64,000 nucleotides of DNA from positions 1 through 64,000 of the forward strand of contig CAUYLG010038414.1 of the NCBI GenBank assembly GCA_963573385.1, written 5' to 3'. Positions 1 to 11,739 of the stretch are shown here, one piece after another. The stretch's first letter is position 1. The number at the start of each line of letters is the position of its first letter. The notes beneath the pieces were generated by a model. The model saw only the letters and a program-made list of their open reading frames with translations. It was not told the origin of the DNA and searched no databases. This DNA is from Cacajao melanocephalus (lineage: Eukaryota; Chordata; Mammalia; Primates; Pitheciidae). The position numbers were made by a program, and so were the translations under genes.

Positions 1-303
1 CTTTCCTTCCCTTCCCCTCCCGAGTCTTGCTGTGTCACCCAGGCTGCAGAGCAGTGGTGCAGTCTCAGCTCGCTGCAATCCCTGCCTCTTGGGTTCAAGT
101 GATTCTCCTGTCTCAGCCTCCTGAGTAGCTGGGACTACAGGCATGTGCTACCACGCCCGGCTAATTTTTTTGTATTTTCAGTAGAGATGGGATATGGGGT
201 TTCACCATGTTAGCCAGGATGGTCTTGATCTCCTGACCTTGTGATCCACCCTCCTTGGCCTCCCAAAGTACTGTGATTACAGTCGTGAGCCACCATGCCC
301 AGC
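1..303 (-). mobile_element. Alu element, antisense
   Basis: Reads as the reverse complement of an Alu: the right-arm start (cttgctgtgtcacccaggct), the central A-rich linker seen as T-rich DNA near 165-180, and the left-arm end (gagccaccatgcccagc). The tail at the window edge has drifted into CT-rich sequence, so the true 3' end may lie before base 1. The left arm carries the accatcctggctaacatgg variant typical of AluSc/AluY-like copies. A few extra bases near 190-200 look like a small duplication. Confidence 0.95.
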
Positions 304-563
304 TCTTCAATTTATTTCTGCAGCATATGAGTCTTGCATTTTTTAAGATTTATATAAAGTTTTTTTTGTATTATTGTAAATAACATTTTGTTTAAAAATC
401 TATTTCCAGTTGTTGATTGCCAATATGTAGAAATACAATTTATTTTTTATGTTGATCTTGCATCTTGTGATGCTGACTTTTTGAAATATTCTACACTGAT
501 GATGTCTCTGACTGTTTACATATTTATGTGGGAGGGGAATCATTTTTACATGTACAATAATGA

Positions 564-606
564 TGAGAAGAAGAAGGAGGAGGGGGAAGGGAGAAGAAGA
601 AGGGTC
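564..606. repeat. Polypurine tract (GAA/GGA-rich)
   Basis: About 43 bases made almost entirely of A and G on the plus strand, in degenerate GAA and GGA triplets. Low-complexity sequence; no function is evident. Confidence 0.8.
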
Positions 607-947
607 AAGACTGAGCAATGGTGCCACTCAAAGTTCACTGCAGTCCACTCTTGGGACTGGTTGCTATGGTCATGCCTGTGGCAGAAACAAGCGGCCACGG
701 GTCCCAGAGACAGGGGAGACTGGGAGGACCTGAAGCAACGCATGAGAAGCATCTGACGCTAAAGGGAACAGAGAACCTAAAGTGCACGGCCAACTATTCT
801 CATTTCTCTCTGATGTTAGTAATGTTTTCCTTGATCTTTCCAGAAGAATATAAACTTCATGAGATTGAGTATATTTTCTAGGTTCACTAAAATTAAGTCT
901 TGCACTTTAGATAATACATCAAAAATTGTTGGCAGTCAATAAATAAG

Positions 948-1066
948 ACAGAAGGAAAGAAAGAGAATAAGGGAAAGGAGGAAGAAGTAAAAAGAAAGAA
1001 GAGAGGAAAGGAGAAGAAAGGGGGGCACAAAAGGAAGAAAGAGGAGGCAAAGGAGAGCCGAGAGGG
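948..1066. repeat. Long polypurine tract (GAAA/GGAA-rich)
   Basis: About 120 bases that are nearly all purine on the plus strand, with degenerate GAAA, GGAA and GAGG units and very few pyrimidine interruptions. The opposite-strand frame at 893-1120 (Ser/Phe/Leu-rich) is a by-product of this composition. Confidence 0.8.
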
Positions 1067-1559
1067 ACGTGGGGGTTGCTTTACTTGAACAGCTCCAAGG
1101 AAACAAAAGTTTCCTTTCATTGTATTTTGTGCTGGAATTGAAAATGTGGATTTAAATAGAAAGAGTTTCTAGAAATCGAGCCAAATTACATTCATATCAA
1201 CATCAGCCTTAATCTCCATTGACAAAAAGGACTTGGGAAAGAGCGATCAAGGTTGGGCTCTGGTAGGAAAAGGAAAACAGAAGAGCAGGAGAGCATGGAG
1301 ACAGCCATAGGCATGGCCTGGTGTACTGTGTGTAGGAGGCCTGTAGTCCTTGAATCCAGTGTGGATGTTTTCTCTCTTGGTTACCTGTTATCTGAAGATT
1401 CTGAGGTGAGGGAGATGTGAACATGCAGCCACTAGAATGAAGTGCTTGTATTCTAGTGTTTTTTTTTTTTTTCAATCTGTTTATTAGAACATGTCAGTTC
1501 TGTGTAACAACTTTAGAGAGTGCATGCTTTGGAAGTAAACTAACTCCGAAATAAAAGTT

Positions 1560-1693
1560 CCATGTTATGAGGAAGATAACTGCTGAAACAGGACTCCTGT
1601 GTATGAGAAAGATGTGCCCTAAAACAGGAGCGCTGTGTATGAGTAGAATGTCTGCTAATACAAGAGTACCATGTAAGAAGATCTCTGCTATAG
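1560..1693. repeat. 36-bp tandem repeat, ~3.7 copies
   Basis: Diverged direct repeats follow one another at 1560-1595, 1596-1631, 1632-1668 and 1669-1693 (partial). Each carries a core like c(c/t)(a/g)tgt.atgag.aaga followed by (c/a)tgctaaaacaggag. The period is 36-37 bp, so minus-strand translation shows a 12-residue periodicity (LADILLIH / LGHIFLIH / VSAVIFLI). The units differ at roughly a quarter of positions, so the array is old and probably not highly variable today. Confidence 0.75.
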
Positions 1694-1784
1694 TTTCCAC
1701 ATTTCCACTTCAGTTTTGTCATGACCTACGTAAAATTTCAAGTATAGAGGACTCCAGTATTTCATTTCTACCTTTTGGATTAAT

Positions 1785-1976
1785 GTTTTCTTAGTGATTA
1801 TTACCATCAGAATATTATCATGCTTATTTTTATGTGTCTTCCATATTATAGAATACCTTGAGAGCAAAGATTTACATTTTTTGTTAATTTTAAGCTACCA
1901 TATCCCCAGCATTAGAACAGTAGCTATAAACACAGTGGGTGATCAATAAATATTTGTTCAATGATGAATGAATAAA
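1785..1976 (+). mobile_element. L2 LINE 3' end relic
   Basis: Matches the 3' end of L2: a 'ccttgagagcaaagattt' block, a 'tatccccagcattagaacag' block, and the end ggtgatcaataaatatttg followed by tgaatgaat repeats. The fragment is heavily diverged and 5' truncated, as expected for an ancient mammalian LINE. Confidence 0.7.
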
Positions 1977-2214
1977 CTTGAGTTGTGCTTTTTCTAAATC
2001 TTTGACATCCTTTCTTTGGGGAGGGAGCAATTCTCTCTCTGCTTAAGTCCAGTTTCCACTATTATTAATATTTTATGGAATTCATATAGAGGGCTTTGAC
2101 TGTCATGGCTATCTGGAAATGTGTTTTCCACTGATTAGCCTTGTCTTGATCCAGTTTAATTCAGGATTTTCAAAAAAATGTCAACAACCTGATAACAATA
2201 CCCTTTAGTTACTG

Positions 2215-4040
2215 ATTACAAACCAACATACAAAAATCAGTAGTGTTTCTATGTATTAACAAAAAACTTTCCAAAAAATAAATTAAGAAAACAATTACAT
2301 TTATTGTATCAAAAAATACTTAGGAATAAATTTAACCAAGGAGAAGAAAGATCTATACACTGGAAACTAAAACATCAATGAAAGAAATTGAAGACACAAA
2401 TAAATGGAAAAATATCCAATGTTCATGGATTGGCAGAACTAATACTGTTAAAATGTTCATAGTACTTAAAGCCATCTACAAATTTAATGCAATCCCTCTC
2501 AAAATTCCAATGTCATTGTTCACAAAAATTGAAAAAAAATCATTCTAAAATTAGTAGGGAGCAACAAAAGTCCCCAAACAGCTAAAGCAATCTTGAGCAA
2601 AGCAAAACAAACCTGGAGGCATCACATTCCTTGATTTTAAAATATATTATAAAGGAATTGAAATGAAAACAGTATGGTACTGGCATAAAAACAGACACAG
2701 CATCCAGTGGAAGAGGATATACAACCCAGAAATAAACCAAAATATATATAGTCAATTGGTTTTCAACAAAAGTGCCAAGAACACAAATGGGGAAAGGACA
2801 GTCTCTTCAATAAATGCTGGGAAAGCTGGATTTCCACATGCAGAACAATGAAATTATATACTTTTCTTATGCCATATACAAAAATCAACTGAAATGAATA
2901 AAAGACATAAATGTAAGACCTGAAACTGTAAAGTTACTAGGAGAAAAAAAAATAAGAGAAAATCTCCACATTAGTCTGTGTAGTGATTTCTTGGATAGAA
3001 CTCCAAAAGTGCAGGCAACAAAAGCAAAAAATAGACAGATGAGATTGCATCAAACCAAAAAGCTGCTGCACAGCAAGGAAAACAACTAACACAGAGAAAA
3101 GACTACCCATGCATTGAGAGAAAATATTTGCAAATCATACATCTGATGAGCTAATATCCAGAACATATAAGGAACTCAAGCAACTCAATAGCAAGTAAAC
3201 AAATAGCTTGATTAAAAATGGGCAAAGGATCTGAACAAACATTTCTCAGAAGATATGAATGGCCAACAAATACATGAAAAACTGCTCAACATCTTCAATT
3301 ATCAGGGAAATGCAAATTAAAACCACAGTGAAATATCACTTCATACTTGTTAGAATGACTTTTATCAAAAAGCTAAAAGGTAACAAATGCTGGAGAGAAT
3401 GTGGAGCAAAGGGAACACTTACACAGTTTGTGGGAATGTAAATTAGTACAGCCATTATGGAAAACAGTATAGAGACTCCTCAAAAACCTAAAAAGTGTTC
3501 ATCAATAGATGAATGAATAAATAGAATGCAGTATAAAAGAATATTCACAGTGGAATACTACACAGTCTTTAAAAAGAGAACAATTTTGCCATTTGAGACT
3601 AGGTAAAATAAGCCAGGCACAGAAAAACAACTACTGAATGATCTCACTTATATGTGGAATCTAAAAAAGTCCATCTTATAGAAACAGAAAGTAGAAAGGT
3701 TGCCGTCAGAAGCTGGGGGAAAGGAGGAAGTTGAGGAGAGGGCAAAAGTAGGGGAAGTTAAGGAGAGGGACCTTAAGACATGCTGTTCAAAAGGTACAAA
3801 CTTTCGGTTAGACTGAAGTGTTTGCAATCTATTGCACTGCATGGCGACCACAGGTAATAATATTATTGTATTACCTATTTCAAATTGGCTAAAAGAATAA
3901 ATTATTAACATTTTTACTACAAAAATAAGCTGATCAAGTAATAGATATATTAATTAGCTAGAGTAAATCTTTCTACAAGGTATCACACCCTATAAATATG
4001 TACAATAATTATTTGTCAATTAAAAATAAATTTAAATAAT
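2215..4040 (+). mobile_element. L1M element, 3' part of ORF2 plus 3' UTR
   Basis: Sense-strand L1. It begins in ORF2 at the 'tacaaaaatcagtagtgttt' block, runs through the C-terminal coding region (tggtactggcataaaaacag near 2676; atgggcaaaggatctgaac near 3220), then through a 3' UTR with 'gatctcacttatatgtggaa' near 3640 and a purine-rich block. It ends in AT-rich DNA near 4040. Many stops and frameshifts make it dead. The 5' truncation and divergence fit an old L1M subfamily. Confidence 0.9.
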
Positions 4041-6210
4041 AATAAAGCCTGTCAGTTTTGCCCAAATAGAAACAAAAAGCTACTTTTCCCAGAAGTGCAT
4101 TAATGTGCTTCAGGCAACCCATCATTTAAAATAACTGTTAAAACCATAAAAATATAGACATAGTCTAGGGTATAAATTTGGCCACTATGACTTTAAACAT
4201 AAATGAAAATACCAACTCTGTGAGAATTGTATATTATTGAGTATAAAGTTTACTGGTACAGTTACTAAAGCATAATAAATTTAAAAATTACGTCATTATT
4301 TAGAATGTTTACAACCATGACTCAAAGCTAATAATAAATAATTCCAAGAGTAAAATAAATGCCATGGCTGTTGACAATGCCTACCTATAACTGTAGCACA
4401 GAAAGAAGACATTTAATATATGTTGTCAGCAAAAATATGTATTAATGATTCAATCTTATTAGTGAAATGTATGCTTATTAGTGAAATGCATGCCACTAGC
4501 GTATTGATTCAAATTTTTAAACTAGTAAATCAAAGAGCTGTTTTAAATGGAAAATGTATTTGTCTTGTTTTTTTCTCAAAGTCTTCACAGTAAAAGGTAT
4601 ACTTTACCTGCATCTGAGTTCATGAACAAAGGCAAATGATTTTACAGGGATTTCATCAAAAACTTCACATTCTTTTTTTATTTTAAGCTTACAATTATTT
4701 AAAAACAGGCTCATAAGTAATAATTTAATTTTGGATTATTTAATTATTTTAACTGAGAGAAATGTCCAAGTTCATTAGTAATATGTCAAAAACGATCACA
4801 TGTAGACAATCCATTATAAGTAATGTTGACATAAGATGTCTTATAATACACTCAACAAGACATAAAGAAACAATTTTTAAAATTTATTACTTAGACCCTG
4901 CATCTCATTTTATCCGTTTCTTGGTACTGCGTGTGTATGCCAACGCCTGCTATGAAATAATGCAATTGGTTCATATGCTCCATTGCCTACCCGTTACCAG
5001 GTCCCACCGAGGAATGGTGATTTGTCCAAGGGTAAAAAGAAGATTTTCAGATCTAGACAAAATTTATGGTGCTAATATAACAAACATATACATTTCTTTT
5101 AAGTAAAATATTTATTTAACACATCTATAATAAAGTTAAATAAATGACATAAACTTCAATCTCATCACAAAGTGTTTTCATATTAGTAAATCTTTACTGC
5201 ACCCTAGATACTTGGAAATACCTGTAAGAAAGAGAGACAATTCTCATTTCCCAAATACTGACTCTTATCTGAATAACTGTTAAAACAGCTATATTTCTAG
5301 TATGAAGGAAACTTAAATTTATTTTATATATAGATATTCATCTTTTTATATTTGTAAAAGCTCACAGATTATCAAGTTGAAGTAAATGATGCTTTTATCA
5401 GCTTTGAGATATTTGACATCATAAGGCTCTGAGCTTGATTTTACAGAAATAGTAATGCTTTGTGTCTTTTTATTTAAGTTATAAAATCCTAAAAATGCCA
5501 AACCAACATAGTATGTACTTTAATTATTAACATTGGTTTTATTCAACCAAATATTCTAGAACTAGTTTTAAATATTTTAAGTATAGCTTAAAAGGGCTAG
5601 CTTTAGTATAGCAGGAAGCAAAACTTCTTCTATGTTCAATTTTTATCTTTTTTGAAAAACACAGCCAGATTCTACCACAGTAGAAATTCTCTAGTCTAAA
5701 AGATATTGTTTTTATACTCGCAATCATTTTCATCTAAACTCTAAAAAGTATTAAAAACAGGAAGGGTGCAATAGCCAATCCCCACCAAAAGTCATTTATA
5801 GACACAGCATATCGTAACACCTTAGGTGACATTAAGAACTAATAAAGTTGCAGCAGCTACACTGCTGTAGCCACAAAGACATTGTTTTTTTTTCTGAATG
5901 GGCGGGCACCTGTTTTCACTTGATTGGTTTGTATACATCAACTGTGTGTTTGAGGGTTTTTTTCCTGAGCTGATTACTCAGATTAAAAAAAAGTTCCCCA
6001 ACCCTAATTTAAAAATTACATTCTAGATTTTCTCAAAAATATTTTAAAAAGAGCATTGGCTAAATGTCCTTTTGCAATCTTTGCAATTAGCTCTCTCAGT
6101 GACCTCGGGGAAAAAAATCACATAACTACTGTGACTCTGTTTCCTTATTTCTAAAATGAAAAGACTGGACTGTGTCATCTGAAATGTTCCATTTGATAGA
6201 AGATTCATTA
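4041..6210. other. AT-rich unique intronic DNA
   Basis: No repeat family or gene is recognised. A 114-codon frame at 4762-5106 (+) has no recognisable domain or flanking splice signals and is treated as chance. Several short poly-A/T runs and AT-rich blocks are present. Confidence 0.5.
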
Positions 6211-6700
6211 AGAAATTATGGCATATATATACATATATATATAATTACACACACACATATATATACATATATATACACATATATATGTATATTTATGATG
6301 GAATACTACTCAGCCATAGAAAGGAATGAATTAACAGCATTTGCAGTGACCTGGGTGAGATTGGAGACTATTATTCTAAGTGAAGTAAAACTTAGAATGG
6401 AAAACCAGGAATGGAAAAGCAAACATTGTATGTTCTCACTGATGTGTGGGAGATAAGCTATAAGGATGCAAAGGCATAAGAATGACACAATGGACTTTGG
6501 GGACTTGTGGGGAAGAGTGGGGGGGGTGCAAGGGACAAAAGGCTACAAATATGGTGCAGTGTATACTGCTCGGGTGATGGGGGCACCAAAATCTCACAAA
6601 TCACCACTAAAGAACTTATTCATGTAGCCAAATACCACCTGTACCCCAATAACTTATGGAAAAATAAAATTAAAAACATAAAAATTTTAAAAAAGAAAAG
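6211..6700 (+). mobile_element. L1 3' end (L1PB/L1MA-like), sense
   Basis: 5'-truncated L1 starting at the end of ORF2 (ggaatactactcagccatag at about 6300), with the typical 'gttctcactgatgtgtggga' and 'ggacttgtggggaagagtgg' blocks. The 3' UTR contains 'caccaaaatctcacaaatca' and 'aataccacctgtaccccaat', then an A-rich tail near 6660-6700. The 3' UTR type is older than L1PA and resembles L1PB/L1MA. Confidence 0.9.
6220..6294. repeat. (TA)n/(CA)n microsatellite inside L1
   Basis: Alternating tatata, cacaca and catata runs expanded at the position where L1 normally has its short 'catatataca' stretch before the final ORF2 codons. It is therefore an expansion inside the LINE. Confidence 0.85.
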
Positions 6701-8107
6701 AATTTCAAAGCGAGTCAGCTTATATAGAATATGGTGCTCAGGAGATTCTCATTTGTAATGCCATTGCCAGGTATGCTCTTAAGTTAGCAATGAATAAAGG
6801 CAGTTTTGCACTCTTTATTTATAGTGCTGGGAATCCAACTCCACAAAGAAAATTTGAGTTGAGTAAAAAAGGATTTTTTTTTTCACAAGTGATTTAAGGC
6901 CACACTTATCCAACCGTAAGTTTTAAAGTTAATATAGCTAGATAGCTCTTACATCTAAGATGAAACAAATTTAAACAAATAACAAAGAAATAGACACAAG
7001 GATTTTCCCTAGAGATCCATTAATGAAAACATCTCACAAGAAACATCAGCGTGGAAGAGTGTTGGCTTTCCCTGGAGGGTGTGTATAAATTCAGGTGAAC
7101 TGCTGCACTCCATGGGCTCTGAGTAAAGCTATTTAGAAATGCAACCCTGATTCTCGCAACGTTCAGAGTTTTCTGTCCAAGCACCTGGGACCAAAGACTG
7201 TAATCAACTATATTAGCATGACAACACATTCTTTATATCATGAGATTATAGTGATCCTCAAAACTACCATGAATTAGAATTATTTCCAGATGCTCTGTTC
7301 AATGAAAGAGTCTTAAAAATAATGCAAAAGGATGGCAATCCCAGGCTATGTTGGCAACAGGTTAGACTTGCAGTCATAGCCCTTCTCCCATCCATTCTGA
7401 ATCTCCCCTCCGCCTGCCTGAAGCTTTTCCTGGGCACTCACTGCCCTCCCTCGGCTCCCCACAGCGTCATACTGACAACTGGCATTTTCCTCCCACATGT
7501 TCTCAGTTGTGCCTTAACACTCCTGTGAGGGGACAACTGTATAGCCTGGGACCCCAGGAGCTGCACGCAGGGCTCTCTCCTTGCTCCTAGGTATGGGGTG
7601 TGGGGTTTATGGTCAAGTTTCCTCCAGTTTCTGCAGATGTGCTATTTCCCCATAAACAAGTCCCATCACTTCAATTGGCTTTATTTCATGTTGTTCTGGA
7701 CAAGGCATTTTGCCTCATTCAGCTGTGCTACATTGCCCCTCTTTCTTTGACTTTTCCTCTTACCAAGCACAAACTGCTTTCTCCATAAGCAAACTTTCAG
7801 TAGGCCAGATGCAGTATCACCTCAGTTTTTTAATTAGTGATTTTATTCCCAAGATGAATCCATCATTTAACCTCTTTAAATGGAAGGGTCATGGCTGCTA
7901 AGGCCCTTTCTAGTGATCACATTCTATGAACCCATGCTAGCAATATGAGGGATGACATTTCCCACAGAGCTATTTGTTTTAACAGCCCTGAAAGCTATAT
8001 TCTGTCTTGAAATGCGTACACTTCTATCATCTTATAAACTTCAAAAGACTAAAATTGGTTCTGGGGCTATACATCTACCCAGAATCATTCCTCCTGTAAA
8101 AATTAAA
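6701..8107. other. Unassigned intronic DNA
   Basis: No gene or confident repeat is recognised. 7380-7620 is somewhat more GC-rich and pyrimidine-rich. Short frames at 7322-7528 and 7600-7788 lack recognisable similarity. Confidence 0.45.
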
Positions 8108-8118
8108 TAGAAATAATC

Positions 8119-8527
<409 letters not shown>

Positions 8528-8529
8528 TC

Positions 8530-9754
8530 AGTTTGCAGTGAGATATTGGATAGCTCTTAAGATAGTGGCATTGACTTTCTGGACTAAAAGCAATATTTCT
8601 GTATCTCTGCCCAAGTGCAATAGAAAAATCTCACCAAATACATATCAAATTTAAGGTCAAGACATTGATTAGATGCATAACATCTGGAAAAACTTTTAAA
8701 AAATGGTTTTCCACATTAACTGGGTGCATTAGATAACAATAAGAAAAAATAACTTAATTCATTTTCTGCATTTATCTTCTGTTTCTCCCAAATAGATGGC
8801 TGTACTTTTCCTACTGACTTAATTCATGATAGAGTGAGAGACAAAGAACACCTATAAATTAAGGTTAAACTGAGTCTTAAAACATAATATATAAGGAATA
8901 ATATTACCTTAACAAAAGCTATTTGTCAATGTTATGGTTTGGTATTGAGACATACACAGAGTTTATGTTTTACTCTGAAATGAAGATGACTGAGCATTTC
9001 AGTAGATGTTAATTTAGGCTGTTATCTGCATTTTGAAATCCTCTAAGACCTATATTTTCCACTTGAATTTTGTCTTTTCAGACTTATTCAGAATATTTTC
9101 CAAATAGAACCTCAAGTTTCACAATAAAAAGGAATGTGAGAAAGGGGTGTGGAAAGCGAAGAAAGAGAAGGAAGTAAAGAAAAGGATGTATCAGAGACAC
9201 AGGGTCTACAGGGTACCCAAGAAACCATCTTCCTACCAGACCTCAGAGAAGGCTGCTTTGTGAATGAGTGAAGCTCATCTATGGCTCTCAAAGGAAGAAT
9301 TATTAAATCAATGATGATGGAAAAAACAGCCATTTTGGAGAAAAACCCACTTTTCAGAGTCTCTTTACCAAATAACCTGCACATTAATTAATGTATCATA
9401 AACATGAGCAAAAAATAGAGTATAATGCCTATCAACTCTAAGTGTATAGCATTGAAGCAGTAAGAAAAAATAGGGACAATGGATTATCATATTTTTTAAA
9501 ACTCAATGTAGTAAAAAATCAACAAAACCAGTTCTTAAAAATCAGCCTTGTAAAATATGTTTGCAGAGAATAATATGAGCAAATATTCCACAGAAAATAA
9601 ACACAAATAGTAAACACATGGAAAAATATTTATCTTCACTAATTATTTTTAAAGAAGCATTGGGTTATTTAAAATCTACTAAATTAGCAAAAGCTTTACT
9701 GAAATGCTAATTAGACTTCAGTGAATATGGTATACATTTTTTCTCCTTTGTTAA
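8530..9754. other. AT-rich unique intronic DNA
   Basis: I see no gene and no clear repeat. A minus-strand frame at 9112-9384 has no recognisable similarity or splice context. Confidence 0.45.
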
Positions 9755-10168
9755 GGTGAAATATTCACCTATCAAACAATGAACCACTTGAAAGTGAGCA
9801 ATTCAGTGGTATTCGCCCAAATCGATGACAGTACTTGTTCACCATGCTATGCAACTACCACCCAAAACACCGTGATGATGGTGTTGTAGTTCCAAAACAC
9901 GGTCATCACTCCAGAGAAACACTACCCATTAAGTAATCATGCCCCATTCCACCCTACCCACAGCCCTTGGCAACACCAATCTGCTTTCTGTCTTTATGGA
10001 TTTGCCTATTCTGGATACTTCATCTAAACGGAGTTAAAAAATATGTGAAATTTGTGTCTGGCTCCTTCACTTAGCATAATGTTTTCAAGGTTTTTTTCAT
10101 GTTATAGCATTTGCCAATACTTCAGTTTTATGGCTAAATAATATTCCATTTTATATATGTGTGTGTAT

Positions 10169-10200
<32 letters not shown>

Positions 10201-10588
10201 TTTCATTTACCCTTTGATGGATATTTGGAATATTTCTACCTTTTGGTTAACATGAATAGTGAACAGGTATGTATGTGAATACCTGTTTTCAATTCTTCTG
10301 TGTGTATACCTAAGAGTGAAATTGTTAGATCATGTGCCAGTTCTATGTTTAATTTTTTGAAGAACCACCAAACTGTTTTCCACAGTGGGTGTACAATTTT
10401 CATTCCCACCAGCAGAGAGCTCCAGTTTCTCCACATTCTTATCAACAAAAGTTATTGTCAGGCTTTTAATTTTTTTTTTTAATTATAGCCATCTTCTTGA
10501 GTGTAACACTGTATTTCATTGCAGTTTGGATTTGTACGCCCACAATGACTAATAATGTAGGGCATTTTAAATGTGTTTCTTGGTCATT
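9755..10588 (-). mobile_element. L1M element, antisense 3' region
   Basis: Reverse complement of an old L1M 3' end. Recognisable blocks are 'atggatttgcctattctgga' (~9998), 'cttcacttagcataatgttt' (~10066), 'ccaccaaactgttttccaca' (~10365) and 'cattcccaccagcagagagc' (~10401). The 3' terminus lies at the low-coordinate side. It is interrupted by a TG/CA microsatellite at 10152-10200. Confidence 0.88.
10152..10200. repeat. (TG)n/(CA)n self-complementary microsatellite
   Basis: A short TATATGTGTGTGTATA block runs directly into a CA run of about 13 repeats and then ATATAT. The array is alternating purine-pyrimidine throughout and partly self-complementary. It sits inside the antisense L1. Confidence 0.9.
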
Positions 10589-10734
10589 AGCACACTGAAG
10601 TGAGGCTGTCAGTACGGATTTCTCAGGCTCAAAGGGTTCAAAGTCTTGAAATACTATGGTGCTCTTTTAAAAAACATCTGTCTGCCTTGGCTAGTGGCAT
10701 TCTGAGAAGTACAAGCATGTTGATGAACAGTATG

Positions 10735-10985
10735 GTACAGTCTAGAAAGAGTGAAAATACATTTTTTGACCTCATAAATCCACTCTTAGAAATGTATCCT
10801 AAGGAAATAAACAATAAATTTGTATGTGAAAATGCTCACAATATTGAATAACAAAAATCAAAACCACCCAAAGAAAGATTTGAAACGTTTTTATCTAACA
10901 ACGTGAGGAAAGATTATGCCTGAAATGAAGTATTTATAAAGACTATGTAGAAAGGTAGAAACATGACGTGGAGCAGTTAAGTGTT
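10735..10985 (+). mobile_element. Old L1M/HAL1-like 3' fragment
   Basis: Contains the ancient-L1 block 'gaaatgtatcctaaggaaat' at ~10789, then 'aaagactatgtagaaaggta' near 10938, in the order expected of L1ME/HAL1-type 3' ends. It is highly diverged, so the subfamily and limits are uncertain. Confidence 0.5.
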
Positions 10986-11041
10986 CTAGTTTTCACCCAG
11001 GTTTGATGACAATCCTGGGAACACAGATGTAGGGAAATATA

Positions 11042-11148
11042 AGGTCCGTGAGGGGAAGGATACTTGACTTTTTTACCAAAGTATTTTAAAGCTAAAAAGA
11101 TGTCTGGTATAGAATAGATTCTCATAAATGTTTGCTGAATGGATTAAA
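11042..11148 (+). mobile_element. L2 LINE 3' end relic
   Basis: Reads 'ccgtgaggggaaggatactt', then 'gtctggtatagaatagattc' and 'tcataaatgtttgctgaatg', which is the diverged L2 3' end consensus (gagggcagggact … cctggcacatagtaggc … aataaatgtttgttgaatga). Confidence 0.6.
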
Positions 11149-11249
11149 GAAATGGATGCAATAAAAAATACAGAAGGTCAATCATAATGTACATAAAATG
11201 AAAAACACATATGCAAAAATGGAAGTATCCAACCAAGTCCCTCACTGAC

Positions 11250-11695
11250 ACCTGGAGTTCAATCCAAACCTTCCTCCATCATGCTGGAATTCATCAGCTC
11301 CTGTTTCAGGAAGTACAGTCCTTCATCAGCTCCTCAAGCCAGAAATCTGGGCATCATTTTAGGTCTTTCTCCCTTCCTAACAGCCCACTTCTAAGCCATT
11401 CATTCTCCAAACACTTGACTCTTCCTTAATATCTCTCTACCATCTTCAGTTTCTCTGCTACATCATTGCCACCCTAGCTAAAGCTGCCATTCCTTCCGCA
11501 TGGATTACTGCCACAGCCTGTACAAGAGTTTCCTGACACCAATCTTCTTCACTGTCAATCCCTTTTCCGTGCAGATGGCTAGAGTGCATTGTTCCATAAC
11601 ACAAAGCTTTACATTTCTCTCTCCTATATGAAAGTTATTAAATTATTCCTATTGCCCATAAGAAAATCCCACATTTCTTGTTATAGTTTCCATTA
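11250..11695 (+). mobile_element. L2 LINE ORF2 C-terminal relic
   Basis: Sense-strand L2 coding remnant. 'gccagaaatctgggcatcat' encodes the NLGVI-like motif, 'atatctctctaccatcttca' follows, and 'tggattactgccacagcctg' encodes the conserved LDYCNS-like motif of L2/CR1 reverse transcriptases. Frame changes and stops are frequent. Confidence 0.6.
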
Positions 11696-11739
11696 GGAGC
11701 CCTCAATATTAAGTGCAGATTAAATCACTAGGGTTAGCT

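Larger units (their letters stand above)
304..1559. other. Intronic DNA with polypurine stretches
   Basis: No gene or clear repeat family is recognised. The stretch is AT-rich apart from two purine tracts listed separately. Open frames at 388-756 (+) and 893-1120 (-) exist mainly because purine-rich DNA lacks stop codons in some frames. They have no recognisable protein similarity. Confidence 0.5.

Noticed and set aside
4762..5106. 114-codon plus-strand frame
   Set aside because: No recognised domain, no splice or promoter context, and ordinary intronic composition.
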